The notes below the pieces were generated by a model. That model had not been told where the DNA came from, did no database searches, and saw only the letters and a list, made by a program, of their open reading frames with translations. The position numbers were made by a program, and so were the translations under genes. From Leishmania martiniquensis (taxonomy: Eukaryota > Euglenozoa > Kinetoplastea > Trypanosomatida > Trypanosomatidae): a DNA stretch of 64,000 nucleotides. Shown here piece by piece: positions 52,546-62,161 of the stretch. Location of the stretch: the NCBI RefSeq assembly GCF_017916325.1, contig NC_090162.1:260501-324500 (forward strand), written 5' to 3'. Within the stretch, counting starts at the first letter, position 1. Every line of letters begins with the position of its first letter.

Positions 52546-55500
52546 ATGGCCGCCTCGCCGAAGCTTGCTCTTGGCAGTGTGCACAGCATCAGCGGGCGCA
52601 GCATCTTCTTTGTCCCTCTCGAGAATGAGCATCTCGACTTGAAGACAGTGAGCACCGCTCCCCCATCGCACCGCAGCGTACTCCAGCGCAACGGGCTCGT
52701 GGCAAAGGTCAGTGTCGGCGTCACGTTTTACGAGGCGCGCGCCGCCGGCACCCCACCAACGGCCCGCACGTCACCAACTCGTGACACGTGCGAGTGCGAT
52801 CCGGCCGGCGCGGGGGAGCATCTAAGGCTCACTACAGCCAAGCGGAAGGAGCTCTGTCGCCGTGCGCTGGTGTACGCCGGCCTGCTGCGTAACCACGGGG
52901 ATGAGCTGGTGATACCAGAAGAACTCGCCGAAACGCCGTGGCCCGTGCACACCGAAAAGGAGTATACAGAGCTGATGGAGGAGATGACGGCGCGGAAGGC
53001 CTGCGCCGCGGTGAACACGTCGCGTTTCTGTGTGCCAGTCTTGTCCATAGAGGAGTTTGTCTACAAGCACAAGGGGGTGCGCGTGTGCCTTGGTGTCGCG
53101 TGGATGCCGCGCTACTCGTACAACCTCCGACAGTGGGCGGCGACGTTTGCGCAGTCTGGCCACCGCGTGCCAGAGGCGTCGCTTCTCGCGCTTCTGCATC
53201 ACGTGACCACTGGCGCGGTCGCGCTACGGGCGGCCGCCAGCGTGGCGAGCAATCCGGACGCGGTGCTCTCACTTGCTCTTACGCTGGAGAAAGTGCTCGT
53301 TCACCGAGCCTCGGAGGCAGAGCAAAAGCCCGCGAAAGAGGCCGACTCAGGCAACGCCGGCGGCGACGTAACGTTTGTGTTGACCGTTGGTGCGTGCCAG
53401 TGGCGGCAAGCAGAGCCGCGTGCAAACCAGAGCAGCGTCACGAACGGGACTGCACGCTCCCGGAGAGGAAGTTTCACGAATCGCCCGATTGGCCTCGCGG
53501 AGGAGCAGCTTCTATACCGCACTCCTGAGGACTGCTCGCCAAGGCTTTACCCGACGCACGGCAGCGCCGCCGCGAAGCGAGATGTTTGGACAATCGGTGT
53601 GATGCTCTACTTGCTCGCCTCTGGCGTAGCCGGTGCAGGCAGTATCGCCGGCGCCTCCCTGCGCAGCCGAAACCCTCACGGCGCTCGCATGCGCGAACTC
53701 GCGCCGCTGAACTCAGCGGAGCTCACCCCTGACGCGCTGTGGAAGCGCCTGCGGCGGGAGCTTGAGTGCCGCGGCTACGGCAGCACCATTGTGACGGTGA
53801 TTGCACAGCTCCTCTCACTCGACCCGCTTACGCGACCGTCACTGAGCACCGTGGACCGCCTGCTGCAGGATCTGCAGCGGCCGACCCCTGTGTATCGCTT
53901 CCCGTTTGCGCTGGGCTCGTACGACCTGCTGCGAATGCAGGACCCGGCAGACATTGACTTGAACCCCGGAGCACGGCGGTACACTATGGCTGGAGCATGC
54001 ATCTTGTGCAAGAAGCAGCGTGACAGCACCCCGGTGTGCGCGAAGGGGGGCGATCATGTACCGGGCCTGTCGTCGCCGTCGTGGTCCGATGACGAACCTC
54101 TGCCGCAGCTGCCCGGCATGGCCCTGCACTACATGACCTTTTTGTACCCGCTATGCGGCTCCAGTGACGAGCGGCAGCGGCGTAAACAAGTGGCACTTGC
54201 CCTGCAGAGTGCTCGCAGCAGCATGAACACCAGCGGCAGCATCGCCCGGGAGTCCGCACCACAGCTGGACAGCGCGCTGCTGTTTCAAGTGTTTGGCGGC
54301 TTCGCTGTGTACAAGCGAGTGCCAGAGCTCAACGCGAAAGGTCAGGTCTTCTACCGCGTTGTGATGAAGGAAGTGCTGGTGCCGTACCCCAGTCAAGGAC
54401 TGCGTCGCTCGGAGTTGTCTCTGGTAAAGCTAACGATCGATTTCAGCGGAGGGCTCCCGTGGCCCTCCTCCTGCACGGAAGCTCTGCAGAAGAGCGGCCG
54501 TGTCTCTCGCTACGTTCCCTTCAACTTCACTGGGGCCCATCAGGATGTGGAGTGGTTTGGCTGGGTGCTACCTGGCGAGCGTTTCAGTCTGCCAAACGGA
54601 GGTCATTGGACGGCGCCGCACGATGGTGCCTTTGTGTTCCTGTTCAACGCGGACCTTCGGCCGACGGATCTTGACCGTTACTTCGCTTTGACGAGTATGC
54701 GAGCTGCGACGCTGTCGGTGAAGGTGCCGCGCACCGTGTTGCCGGACTCACTGTTCCGACTACACGCCGGTGACGAGAAGCACATCAGTGCGATTTCGGG
54801 TAGTCGCACCGAGAGCAGCCACCGAGCTGACCCTGGTCTGCGCCGCTCTAGCGTGCTGCGGAGTAGTATGGTTCACCGCCGCTCGTGCCAGAGCGTGGCA
54901 GACGTAGTTGTACCATCGGCAACGCATGAAATTATAGAGGCGGAGGAGAAGGCGAGCACCGTGTTGGAGCACGGCCCCCTTTCCCTCTCCGTCTCGCAGC
55001 TGCGCAACTCACAGGCGGAGCCGCCGGTGATTGGGAGACGCCGCCGCAGCAGCATGAGAGAGAGGGCTCCATCGCGCCGCTCTGGCATGTTCCCTGGTAC
55101 CGTCGTCGGCTTTCTTGAAGCAGCTGGTGACGAAGGTAAGAGTCCCGGTTCCGCCCTAGCTCCCTCGGTGTTGCAATCCGCCAGCGACATAGCGAGCAGT
55201 GACACCCCCTCAACGCCTCCGCTCAATGGGTCCGCCTTTCCTCTTGGGGTACCGCGGCGGAACTCACCCGTGCAAACTGACGGCACGAACTCAAACCCAC
55301 AGGAGTGGGCGGAAAGGCGCGATCACGCGCGCTTGGCGGATCGCAACATCACGCAGCCGCCCCTGGGTTCAGACACCAGCGCCAACAGTGCACGAGCCGC
55401 GGCCTTTCCTGAGGAGAGCATTTCGCCGACCACGTCGAGCTTGCTTACCCCCAGGCGAACGAAGCTCTGCAAGCAACTTGACATGACGAACTCTTTGAAG

Positions 55501-56553
55501 GACTCGCGTGGCGCGTCAGCAGGAGTGCTCATGGCGTCCTTGCCGGGGAGCGTCGACGCTAGGAACACCATCGCGAATACAGCAGTGACGGCGCACTTAG
55601 TGCCCTCCACGCGGAGCAGCGGCCGCGAAAGCGCATCACGGGTGTTTAAGCTGCGGCCTGTCGCTCAGCGTGCCGCGAGGAAGGAGGGCATCCAGGCTAC
55701 CGTCCCGACGGCGACGCCGAAGCTGCCGCCAATTCTCGCCACCCTTTCTGCGGGACTTGGTGGGATGCGTGTCTGTGGGATGTGGCTGCCAAGCGAGACG
55801 ATTGATGCAGCCTTCCGTGCCCTGACCTTCTGCGTCTTCTCTACTGGGGAGCACGGCTATATGCACCCACCAGTGAAGATATCAGCACGAGTGGCACACA
55901 CCATCCGCGCACCGCCTGGTGTGGCCTACTTGGCCTTTCTGTCCAACCAATCGCCGCTATTTCATCGCAATCACCCGCAGATGGACGCGGCGATTCGCTC
56001 GCTGAGGCTACCGCACCACGGGTTCACGTGCTACACCTCGGATGGTACGCTCGTGGGGGTCCTGGCGCTGCGATGTAGCACCAAGGAAGACCCGGGCCCG
56101 ATGCGTGGCGAGTTCGAGATCATGACACGCGTCAGCACGGCGTTCCAGGGAAGCAGTGTTGCTTCGCGAACCGTCTATGCATCATACCTTGCGAAGCATG
56201 TAGGGGTTGAAAAAGACAGGGGACGGGCCGCCAGCGCTGGATGCGAGGCGGGAAACCATAGCGGCAACGAGGACGGCCAAGCGAGCCCTCTGCGTCATGT
56301 CTCCTCCTTGCCTCATCGTGGGTGGGGCAGTCGGAAGGCGTTGGCCAACACCCCAGTCAATTATACACCCGATCACCCGAGTCCCCCTCATCTCGTGGGC
56401 GACTGTACTCCCAAGAAAGACGAAAACGCGTCGCCGCAGACGCGGGAGGAGGCTATTCCGGCGGTCTGGATGGGCTTCGATGGCCTGTCCGCCGCGCTCC
56501 TCTTTGGAGACGCGGAGCAGTCTGTTTGGGTCTCGTACCGAATCGGTGGCTAG
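52546..56553 (+). CDS. Large protein with divergent pseudokinase-like N-terminal region
   Basis: The protein has 1335 residues. Residues about 15-445 can be read as a divergent protein-kinase fold. A YRTPED motif near 323-328 stands in for the APE motif, KRDVWTIGVMLYLLASG (about 343-360) matches the DxWxxG helix-F region, and LLSLDPLTRPSLSTVDRLLQDL (about 421-443) matches the RPS/T motif of the C-lobe. The catalytic loop position reads LTLEKVLVH without an HRD aspartate, and the metal-binding DFG position reads TVG, so catalysis is unlikely. After this come a Cys pair (CILCKK, near 485), a conserved-looking block (about 580-745), about 300 Ser/Arg-rich disordered residues with many RRSS-type sites, and a C-terminal block from about 1072 (VCGMWLPSETIDAAFRAL) to the end. 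No membrane helix seen. A scaffold role is inference. Confidence 0.82.
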   Translation: MAASPKLALGSVHSISGRSIFFVPLENEHLDLKTVSTAPPSHRSVLQRNGLVAKVSVGVTFYEARAAGTPPTARTSPTRDTCECDPAGAGEHLRLTTAKRKELCRRALVYAGLLRNHGDELVIPEELAETPWPVHTEKEYTELMEEMTARKACAAVNTSRFCVPVLSIEEFVYKHKGVRVCLGVAWMPRYSYNLRQWAATFAQSGHRVPEASLLALLHHVTTGAVALRAAASVASNPDAVLSLALTLEKVLVHRASEAEQKPAKEADSGNAGGDVTFVLTVGACQWRQAEPRANQSSVTNGTARSRRGSFTNRPIGLAEEQLLYRTPEDCSPRLYPTHGSAAAKRDVWTIGVMLYLLASGVAGAGSIAGASLRSRNPHGARMRELAPLNSAELTPDALWKRLRRELECRGYGSTIVTVIAQLLSLDPLTRPSLSTVDRLLQDLQRPTPVYRFPFALGSYDLLRMQDPADIDLNPGARRYTMAGACILCKKQRDSTPVCAKGGDHVPGLSSPSWSDDEPLPQLPGMALHYMTFLYPLCGSSDERQRRKQVALALQSARSSMNTSGSIARESAPQLDSALLFQVFGGFAVYKRVPELNAKGQVFYRVVMKEVLVPYPSQGLRRSELSLVKLTIDFSGGLPWPSSCTEALQKSGRVSRYVPFNFTGAHQDVEWFGWVLPGERFSLPNGGHWTAPHDGAFVFLFNADLRPTDLDRYFALTSMRAATLSVKVPRTVLPDSLFRLHAGDEKHISAISGSRTESSHRADPGLRRSSVLRSSMVHRRSCQSVADVVVPSATHEIIEAEEKASTVLEHGPLSLSVSQLRNSQAEPPVIGRRRRSSMRERAPSRRSGMFPGTVVGFLEAAGDEGKSPGSALAPSVLQSASDIASSDTPSTPPLNGSAFPLGVPRRNSPVQTDGTNSNPQEWAERRDHARLADRNITQPPLGSDTSANSARAAAFPEESISPTTSSLLTPRRTKLCKQLDMTNSLKDSRGASAGVLMASLPGSVDARNTIANTAVTAHLVPSTRSSGRESASRVFKLRPVAQRAARKEGIQATVPTATPKLPPILATLSAGLGGMRVCGMWLPSETIDAAFRALTFCVFSTGEHGYMHPPVKISARVAHTIRAPPGVAYLAFLSNQSPLFHRNHPQMDAAIRSLRLPHHGFTCYTSDGTLVGVLALRCSTKEDPGPMRGEFEIMTRVSTAFQGSSVASRTVYASYLAKHVGVEKDRGRAASAGCEAGNHSGNEDGQASPLRHVSSLPHRGWGSRKALANTPVNYTPDHPSPPHLVGDCTPKKDENASPQTREEAIPAVWMGFDGLSAALLFGDAEQSVWVSYRIGG

Positions 56554-58582
56554 TCGCAGGCAATGACGCGGTCAAAAGCTCCTCACCTGCGCCTTTTTCC
56601 TATTGTTGTGGCTCGTTCTCTCTATCCCCCCTCCCCTCCCTTCCCCTCTGACGCTTTATTTTTATCGTTAGCGTGTGCCGAATGGTGCCTCGCTGCATTT
56701 TCCACACAGTGCTTGTGGTGGTGAGGTCATTCACCAGAGTGTGGAGAGGCGGACCTGTACCCCACACCGTTCTGCGAGGAGCCGCGGCGGATTCGATGAA
56801 GGCTTATTTTTTTTCATCGTGTGTGTAAGTGTCGTATGACTCTTTTTGCGCGTTCCGATCTAAGCGGGAAGGGGCGATGGCCCCGCGGCCGTTCGTTGCT
56901 CTGTTTGCTGTGTGGTGGTGATGGATGCGCACACGGGCCTTCGCACCCCTCCCCCGGCCCCCCCTCCTCTCTCGCCCCTCACCACCACCACGACCTGCCC
57001 ATAGTCTGCAATGCAACCTTTTATTTCTTCTTGCTGTTTGCCTGTTTCTATGACTCCTGTACCTCCTCGATCCGCTTCATCCCTCTCCGCACATGCACAC
57101 GCACATGCACTCCGCCTCCTCCTTCTCCTCTGTCGCTCTCTCGCATGGTTCTGCACCGACGCACTCACCCTCAGACCGCTTCACACTCTCGCGTGCGACG
57201 TGACGCCGCCTCCGTTCTTGAAGAAGGGTAGGCACGGATGGCTATGCTCTCAGTCGACGAGGGCCCGTCGGGTGCATGATGGAACAGGCAACCAGATGGG
57301 CACATGAGCAACGCAACGAAGAGCCCCGCCTACCCGCCGACCTCTTTCCACTGAGCCGCGTTTGCTGCATCGTTCTGCTGTTCTCCTTGTGACTACGCTT
57401 CGGCTTTACCGCCTCGCAGAAGAGCTTTTCGCCTCCTCTTCGCACACATGACTTGCCCTTTGCCGTCGCGCTTCTTTCCCCCTTTTTTTATAAGAGCCCA
57501 CTTAGAGGTCTGGTCTGTGAACGTGTGCAGAACAGCTCTCCTGCAATCGCCCACGGCGGTGCAGAATGCTTTGCCCACTCGACCACGCAGACGGAGTGGA
57601 AGGGAGTAAAAAACTGACATGCCGCCAACGGCATTTTTCCTCGGGCGCAACGGAAGCAGAGGCGCATGCACGCATGTCCCTGTACATCACGGCAGGCTTC
57701 GCGTGCTTGCCAAATTCTCCGCCTGCCTCAAACACCGCCCCCTCCCGTCTTTTCGAAGGTTGGTTTGCTGAGACACGCGCAGGTCGGTATGTCTGCGCGC
57801 TTTGACGCGAGCCACATCCCGTCAGCGCAGAGTAGGGTACAGTTTTCGTGCAGAACCCAAGGGCACCCCACTCGTGCTGAGCGAATTTTTTTTCATTCTG
57901 TTTTTGTTGTTGTTGTTCTTTGAATTCCTCTGTGTTCGTTGGCAATTCTCCCCTGACCATTGTGGTGATTCCTTCATGGCATTTTTCGTGGCTTTCCGCC
58001 CACCCACGCCGACTGCCCCTTTTCCGCTTATGCGATCAGAGGAGATATTCTTTTTTTTTAATTGTACTTTTCATTTTTTCTTTTTTTTGGACAATCGGCT
58101 CGGCGTCATGATGCGCATACAGATCCACGTGTGGGCACAAAAAAAATCCCTTTTTTGTTGTGCGTCACGTCCCTGCGCCTTCATGTGACACTCCTCATGT
58201 GGCTACAGTGCGCACATATCTCAGTCGCAGCGTGCCGTGTCTCGGGGCTTGCAGCATTTTCGTTTGCCGCGCCCTGACATGTCCTTCAGCCTTACGGAAG
58301 TTGTATTCAGTACCGTCGTGACTGCAACGCAGCAGGCAACACTTTCGGACGCCCATAATGCCCGCCGTGAATGCAGCTGTCAGGTGCAAGATTAGCGGAG
58401 GCACTTCATGTTGCAGAGATCGAGGGATCGAATGGGCGAAAACAAAGTGGGGCGACTACATGAGTGGCGGGCGACAAAAAAATATGAGCCGCCTTCCTCC
58501 CCTATACCTTTAGCCTGCTCCACTTTCCAGGTATCTTTCTCGCGTCCTGTACGATGTGGTTCGCATAAGGCTGCGTACAGAC

Positions 58583-58605
58583 CACCGCGGCGTACGGCCG
58601 CGGTG
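58583..58605 (+). repeat. 9-bp GC-rich hairpin, 5-nt loop
   Basis: CACCGCGGC (58583-58591) pairs exactly with GCCGCGGTG (58597-58605) over the loop GTACG. Confidence 0.7.
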
Positions 58606-58815
58606 CTCAGCGTAAGCGAAACCTCACCCGACCAGAGCATCACGTCTTTTCCCGGTACTCGGCCTCCCACTCTTGTTCTGTTTTCCTTCTCGTCTCTCGT
58701 TGGCAATCATTTCGTCACATGCCGAGAGCGGCGGCAGCCATCGCTCTCTTTTCGCGCGGGATCGTAAGTGGCGGACCTTCATCTGCTCCTCCCACTGTAC
58801 TTCCTTTGCTTCCAT

Positions 58816-58817
58816 AG
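58816..58817 (+). promoter_or_regulatory. Candidate trans-splice acceptor AG
   Basis: AG after a C/T-rich stretch (58777-58814); it would give a leader of about 90 nt before ATG 58908. Its survival suggests the broken gene may still be transcribed and processed. Confidence 0.5.
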
Positions 58818-58907
58818 ACGAGAGCTGTGAAGGGTCAGTTCTGCGGCGATAGAGGAACACCCCCCCGCCACCACCACCACACTCCAGGCAAGGGAGACTC
58901 GTGCGCG

Positions 58908-59857
58908 ATGCGACCGCTTAGTCGCACGGTGCTCTCTCCATGCTGCAGGAAGCCGCCGAGTGCTCCCTCGGCTTTCACGTCGCTGCAGTGGCGCCATCAG
59001 GTCAGTGCACTCTGTCGCACATTTTCCACCGCGCGCGCTGCGCACATCTCGGCGTCGACGCCGCCTCCCTTGACTGCACAGGAATTTGCAACCATCACCC
59101 CGCTTCTTCTACTACGTGAACTGCTGCAGCAGCACACGGAGCTTGATGGCATTGACGCCGGTACGCGGCTCCAGCCGGGCGAGAGGCGCATCGTCATTTC
59201 GCGAGCCGAATTTCGCCACTTTTGCGCCACCGCGCAAGTCGAGGATCCAGAAGCTGCCCTCGCTGACTTGGCAGCGGCGGGCGTGGTTGTAGTGCTGGAC
59301 GGCGGAAACATGATTCACTTGAGGCCGTTGCTCTACCTCGAAACGCTCGAGTTGATCCGCAGCACACAAGCGCAGTCACCCATCAGTGCGAACGAGACGT
59401 CTGCGGTGAGCTCGAAGCCGTCAATGGCCGGTAGCAGCTTCATGCTGGAGGAAGCGCAGCGCCGCGTCGCTGAGCTGAGCAAGGAGGAGGAAATGCGGGA
59501 TCAGCTACGGCCTGCCATCGCGCGAGTAGCGCGATGGCGCCGCACGGTGTGGGGCGGTGCGCTGCTCTACGCAGGTGCTCAGCTCGCCATCTGACCTACT
59601 TTGACCTAGGATGGGACGTTATGGAGCCGGTGTTGTACATCTTTACGATGGTGAACGCGCTGCTGTTCTTTATGTATTATCTGCAGTAGAACCAGGATCC
59701 CTCCTACAGCGAATTCGATCGACGATTTGTGCCCCGAAAGGTGCGCCAATACGCTCCGCAGGACTTTGACTGGACGGCGTACGCGGACGTCTGCCAGCAA
59801 CTCGTCGAGGAGCGTGCTATGCTGAAGCGAATTTTGAAATGGGCGGAAAAGCACTGA
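58908..59857 (+). pseudogene. Mitochondrial calcium uniporter (MCU) family gene with frameshift and in-frame stop
   Basis: The first frame runs 228 codons from ATG 58908 to TGA 59592-59594. It shows an Arg/Ser-rich, mitochondrial-type presequence, a matrix domain, a helix rich in Glu/Arg (about 175-205) and the start of the first membrane helix (WGGALLYAGAQLA). The protein then stops, but in the frame beginning at 59591 the sequence continues as LTYFDLGWDVMEPVLYIFTM, which contains the MCU pore signature WDxMEP. That frame meets TAG at 59687-59689 after the second membrane helix, then runs on through a coding-like segment to TGA 59855-59857. Compared with the usual spacing in MCU proteins, about 10 nt are missing between the AQLA and LTYFD parts. 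The intact product would therefore lack the pore. Two separate lesions argue against a single sequencing error. Which paralogue (MCU, MCUb, c or d) is unclear. Confidence 0.85.
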
Positions 59858-62161
59858 AGGGCGATGCCCCCAAAGGAGTCCCCGTGGCTGTGGAGAGACT
59901 GAGTCATGGGGCGAAGTAGCGAGCTTTGCGCACAGCTCAAGGTATACGTGTGCCACCACCTCCTCCTCCTGTGCTGCCGGCTCTCTGCATGACTTCTGCC
60001 ACGCGCAAAGATATTGCGCGAAACGAGGAGCAGGAGGAGGAGGACGACCACGACGACGATGATGAGAGGGGGGAAAGACTCGGTCTGTGGAGCCTTTTGA
60101 TATAATTTGTCCGCACTCCATCTGCCTTCTCTGCCCTCCGACTGTTGCGCTGACCCGCCATCGGCTGATTTGCATCGCGTTTGGTGCGCTCCTCTTCTTT
60201 TTCCTTGCCCTGCTCTGCGTCTCTCCGGGGCGCGTTAGCCTGTGTGACTCTCTTCGCCGCCGCGCAAGCTCACGGGTCACTTCCAAGTGCATTCGCCTTC
60301 GTGTGCTTATGATCGAGAATATTGGAGCGTGAGCGGAGCTGTTCGAGAGGGGCAGCAGCGAGTTGCTTTGATGCTTCTCTCTGTGAAGCTTCTCTCGTCG
60401 ACGCACCCGCGTGCACACGCCGACGTGTCATCATCGAGGGCCGTGCATCTGTGCCGTCAGACGTAAACACACATGGAAGGCCCTTTTCACCTCTCTGGGA
60501 CTCACCTCTCTAACGGGGGGGCGACGCCTTCTGTGGCCGATTGTTTTCTCTTCGCTCTGTGGGGGAGGAGGGGCTGTGAGCACGGTGGCGGTGGGGGAGG
60601 GGTATGCGGCATCCCACTGACCTCCTCGCCCTCTTTATGATCATTGATGCTCGCAACGTTCCACCTCGCTCTCTGCAGCTGTTGCAGGTCCGCCAACTCT
60701 TCTCTTTGCCGCCTCCCTCACGTCTCCTCGATCGCACCTGCGCCTTACTCTCCCTCTCGCAGCAGGGCCCGCCGTCTTCTGTTTCGTCCCTTTTTGTTGT
60801 TCGCTGGAGGCCCACGCCCACGCCTCCTTTGTGCCACGCACCCATCCCTCCTCATCCTGTTCCCACCACGGCAGCTGCCATCTGTTAGAGCTTCTCAGCA
60901 TCTCAACAAACCCGCGAGGGTGTCGGTGGCCGCATCTTGCGCGCCCGCCTCGGTGGGGCTTTTCACCCGTCGGTCCTCGCATTCTTTTCGCACGGTATGT
61001 GCTTTCTTTGGTCAATACGCGTAGTCGCACCACTCGCGTCCACCGCACGCGCTCTCCTCCCCCTCTCCTTCTACGCGCACGTGCCCTTGGATCTGTGCGT
61101 CGCTTCTCAGACGTCAGAGATCTCCACGGCAGCCGCTGCTTTTTTCTCTTTTGGGTAACAGCAGACCAGGCTCCGCGTTCGGTTAGGAATACGTATACGT
61201 CAATATTGAGCACCGACATACGCCCTCACCACGTTGGCTCGGTCGTTGAGGCTATCAGAGAGTGAGAGGGTCTGTTTTGATCTCGGCGTAGGGCACCTCG
61301 ACTGCGTGAGTGTAAAAGTGCTTCTCCTTTTTGATGTTCTTGTTCTGCCGCTCATCTCATCCCCTGTTCCGCATGCGCGCCCGCGTCGCCCCCCTCCCCT
61401 CTCCTTTCTTTTTCTCCCCCCCCCACGCCTGGGGTCTGCCTGTCTATTCCTTGTGGCTGTTCCACTCTTACGCCACTGTGTTGGTGTACCTTTTCGCCAA
61501 CACTGCATGCTTCCCTCACATCTCTGGTTTTCATGGCACACACTCCGCGCCGTCGTGCTCACTGTGCGACCCTTTCCTGACATCCTGTGTTCAATGCGGA
61601 GGGGAGGCTCTCACAACCCCAATCGCCACCCCCCCCTCCCCTCTCTCACTCCTCTCCATCTCGTTCGCCTTCCGCGTCCACCACTGTCACCCAGGCCCCC
61701 CTCCAGCACCTTTCCTCCCTTCTGGCGTCGCCCGCCTTCCTCTGCTGTTACTCTCCTTTTCTCAGTGGGGCGACGCATTTCGTCACTGTGCCGGCCCCGC
61801 TGCTGTCCCGCGTCTGCTTCCTTATATGTTTTTTCTTTTCTCGCCGCTGCTTACATTTCGCGTCGTGATTTCGCCACTTTCCTGCCCCTTCGTCGGTCTG
61901 TGTGTGCGTGCGCCCCCAGCCCCTCTCTCTCCTATTCTATACCAAAACGCACCTCATCCGAAGGCCTTCCCGCAGCTGCTGCACCTGCAGTCTATTTCTC
62001 ACAGCAGCAGCATCGCCTCCGCCCCTCCATCCGTCTCTTCCTCGGCGTCCCCCCCTCCACCTCCTTTCTGCATGCGCGCGCGCACAGCAGCAAGTGCGAA
62101 GACGCTGTAAGCTCGCGGCACAAACGAATAAGGGTTAGGGGTCGGCGAGCCGCTCGCGCTG
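59858..62161. other. Spacer with long C/T-rich stretches
   Basis: About 2.3 kb without a supported gene. T/C-rich sequence dominates 60650-60890, 61030-61170 and 61320-62060. Poly-pyrimidine frames of 250-310 codons on the + strand are compositional. An AGGGTTAGGG string at 62131-62140 resembles one and a half telomere units but is isolated. Confidence 0.65.

Larger units (their letters stand above)
56554..58907. other. Spacer upstream of the broken uniporter gene
   Basis: About 2.35 kb, no gene seen. T/C-rich sequence lies at 56595-56670 and 57010-57170, T runs at 57890-58090 and a GC hairpin at 58583-58605. An acceptor AG at 58816-58817 follows TTCCTTTGCTTCCAT. Confidence 0.65.

Noticed and set aside
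58908..59594. Intact 228-codon gene instead of a pseudogene
   Set aside because: The frame ends inside membrane helix 1, and the pore motif continues in another frame immediately downstream.
62131..62140. Telomere-like AGGGTTAGGG
   Set aside because: Only about one and a half units, isolated between genes; expected by chance.
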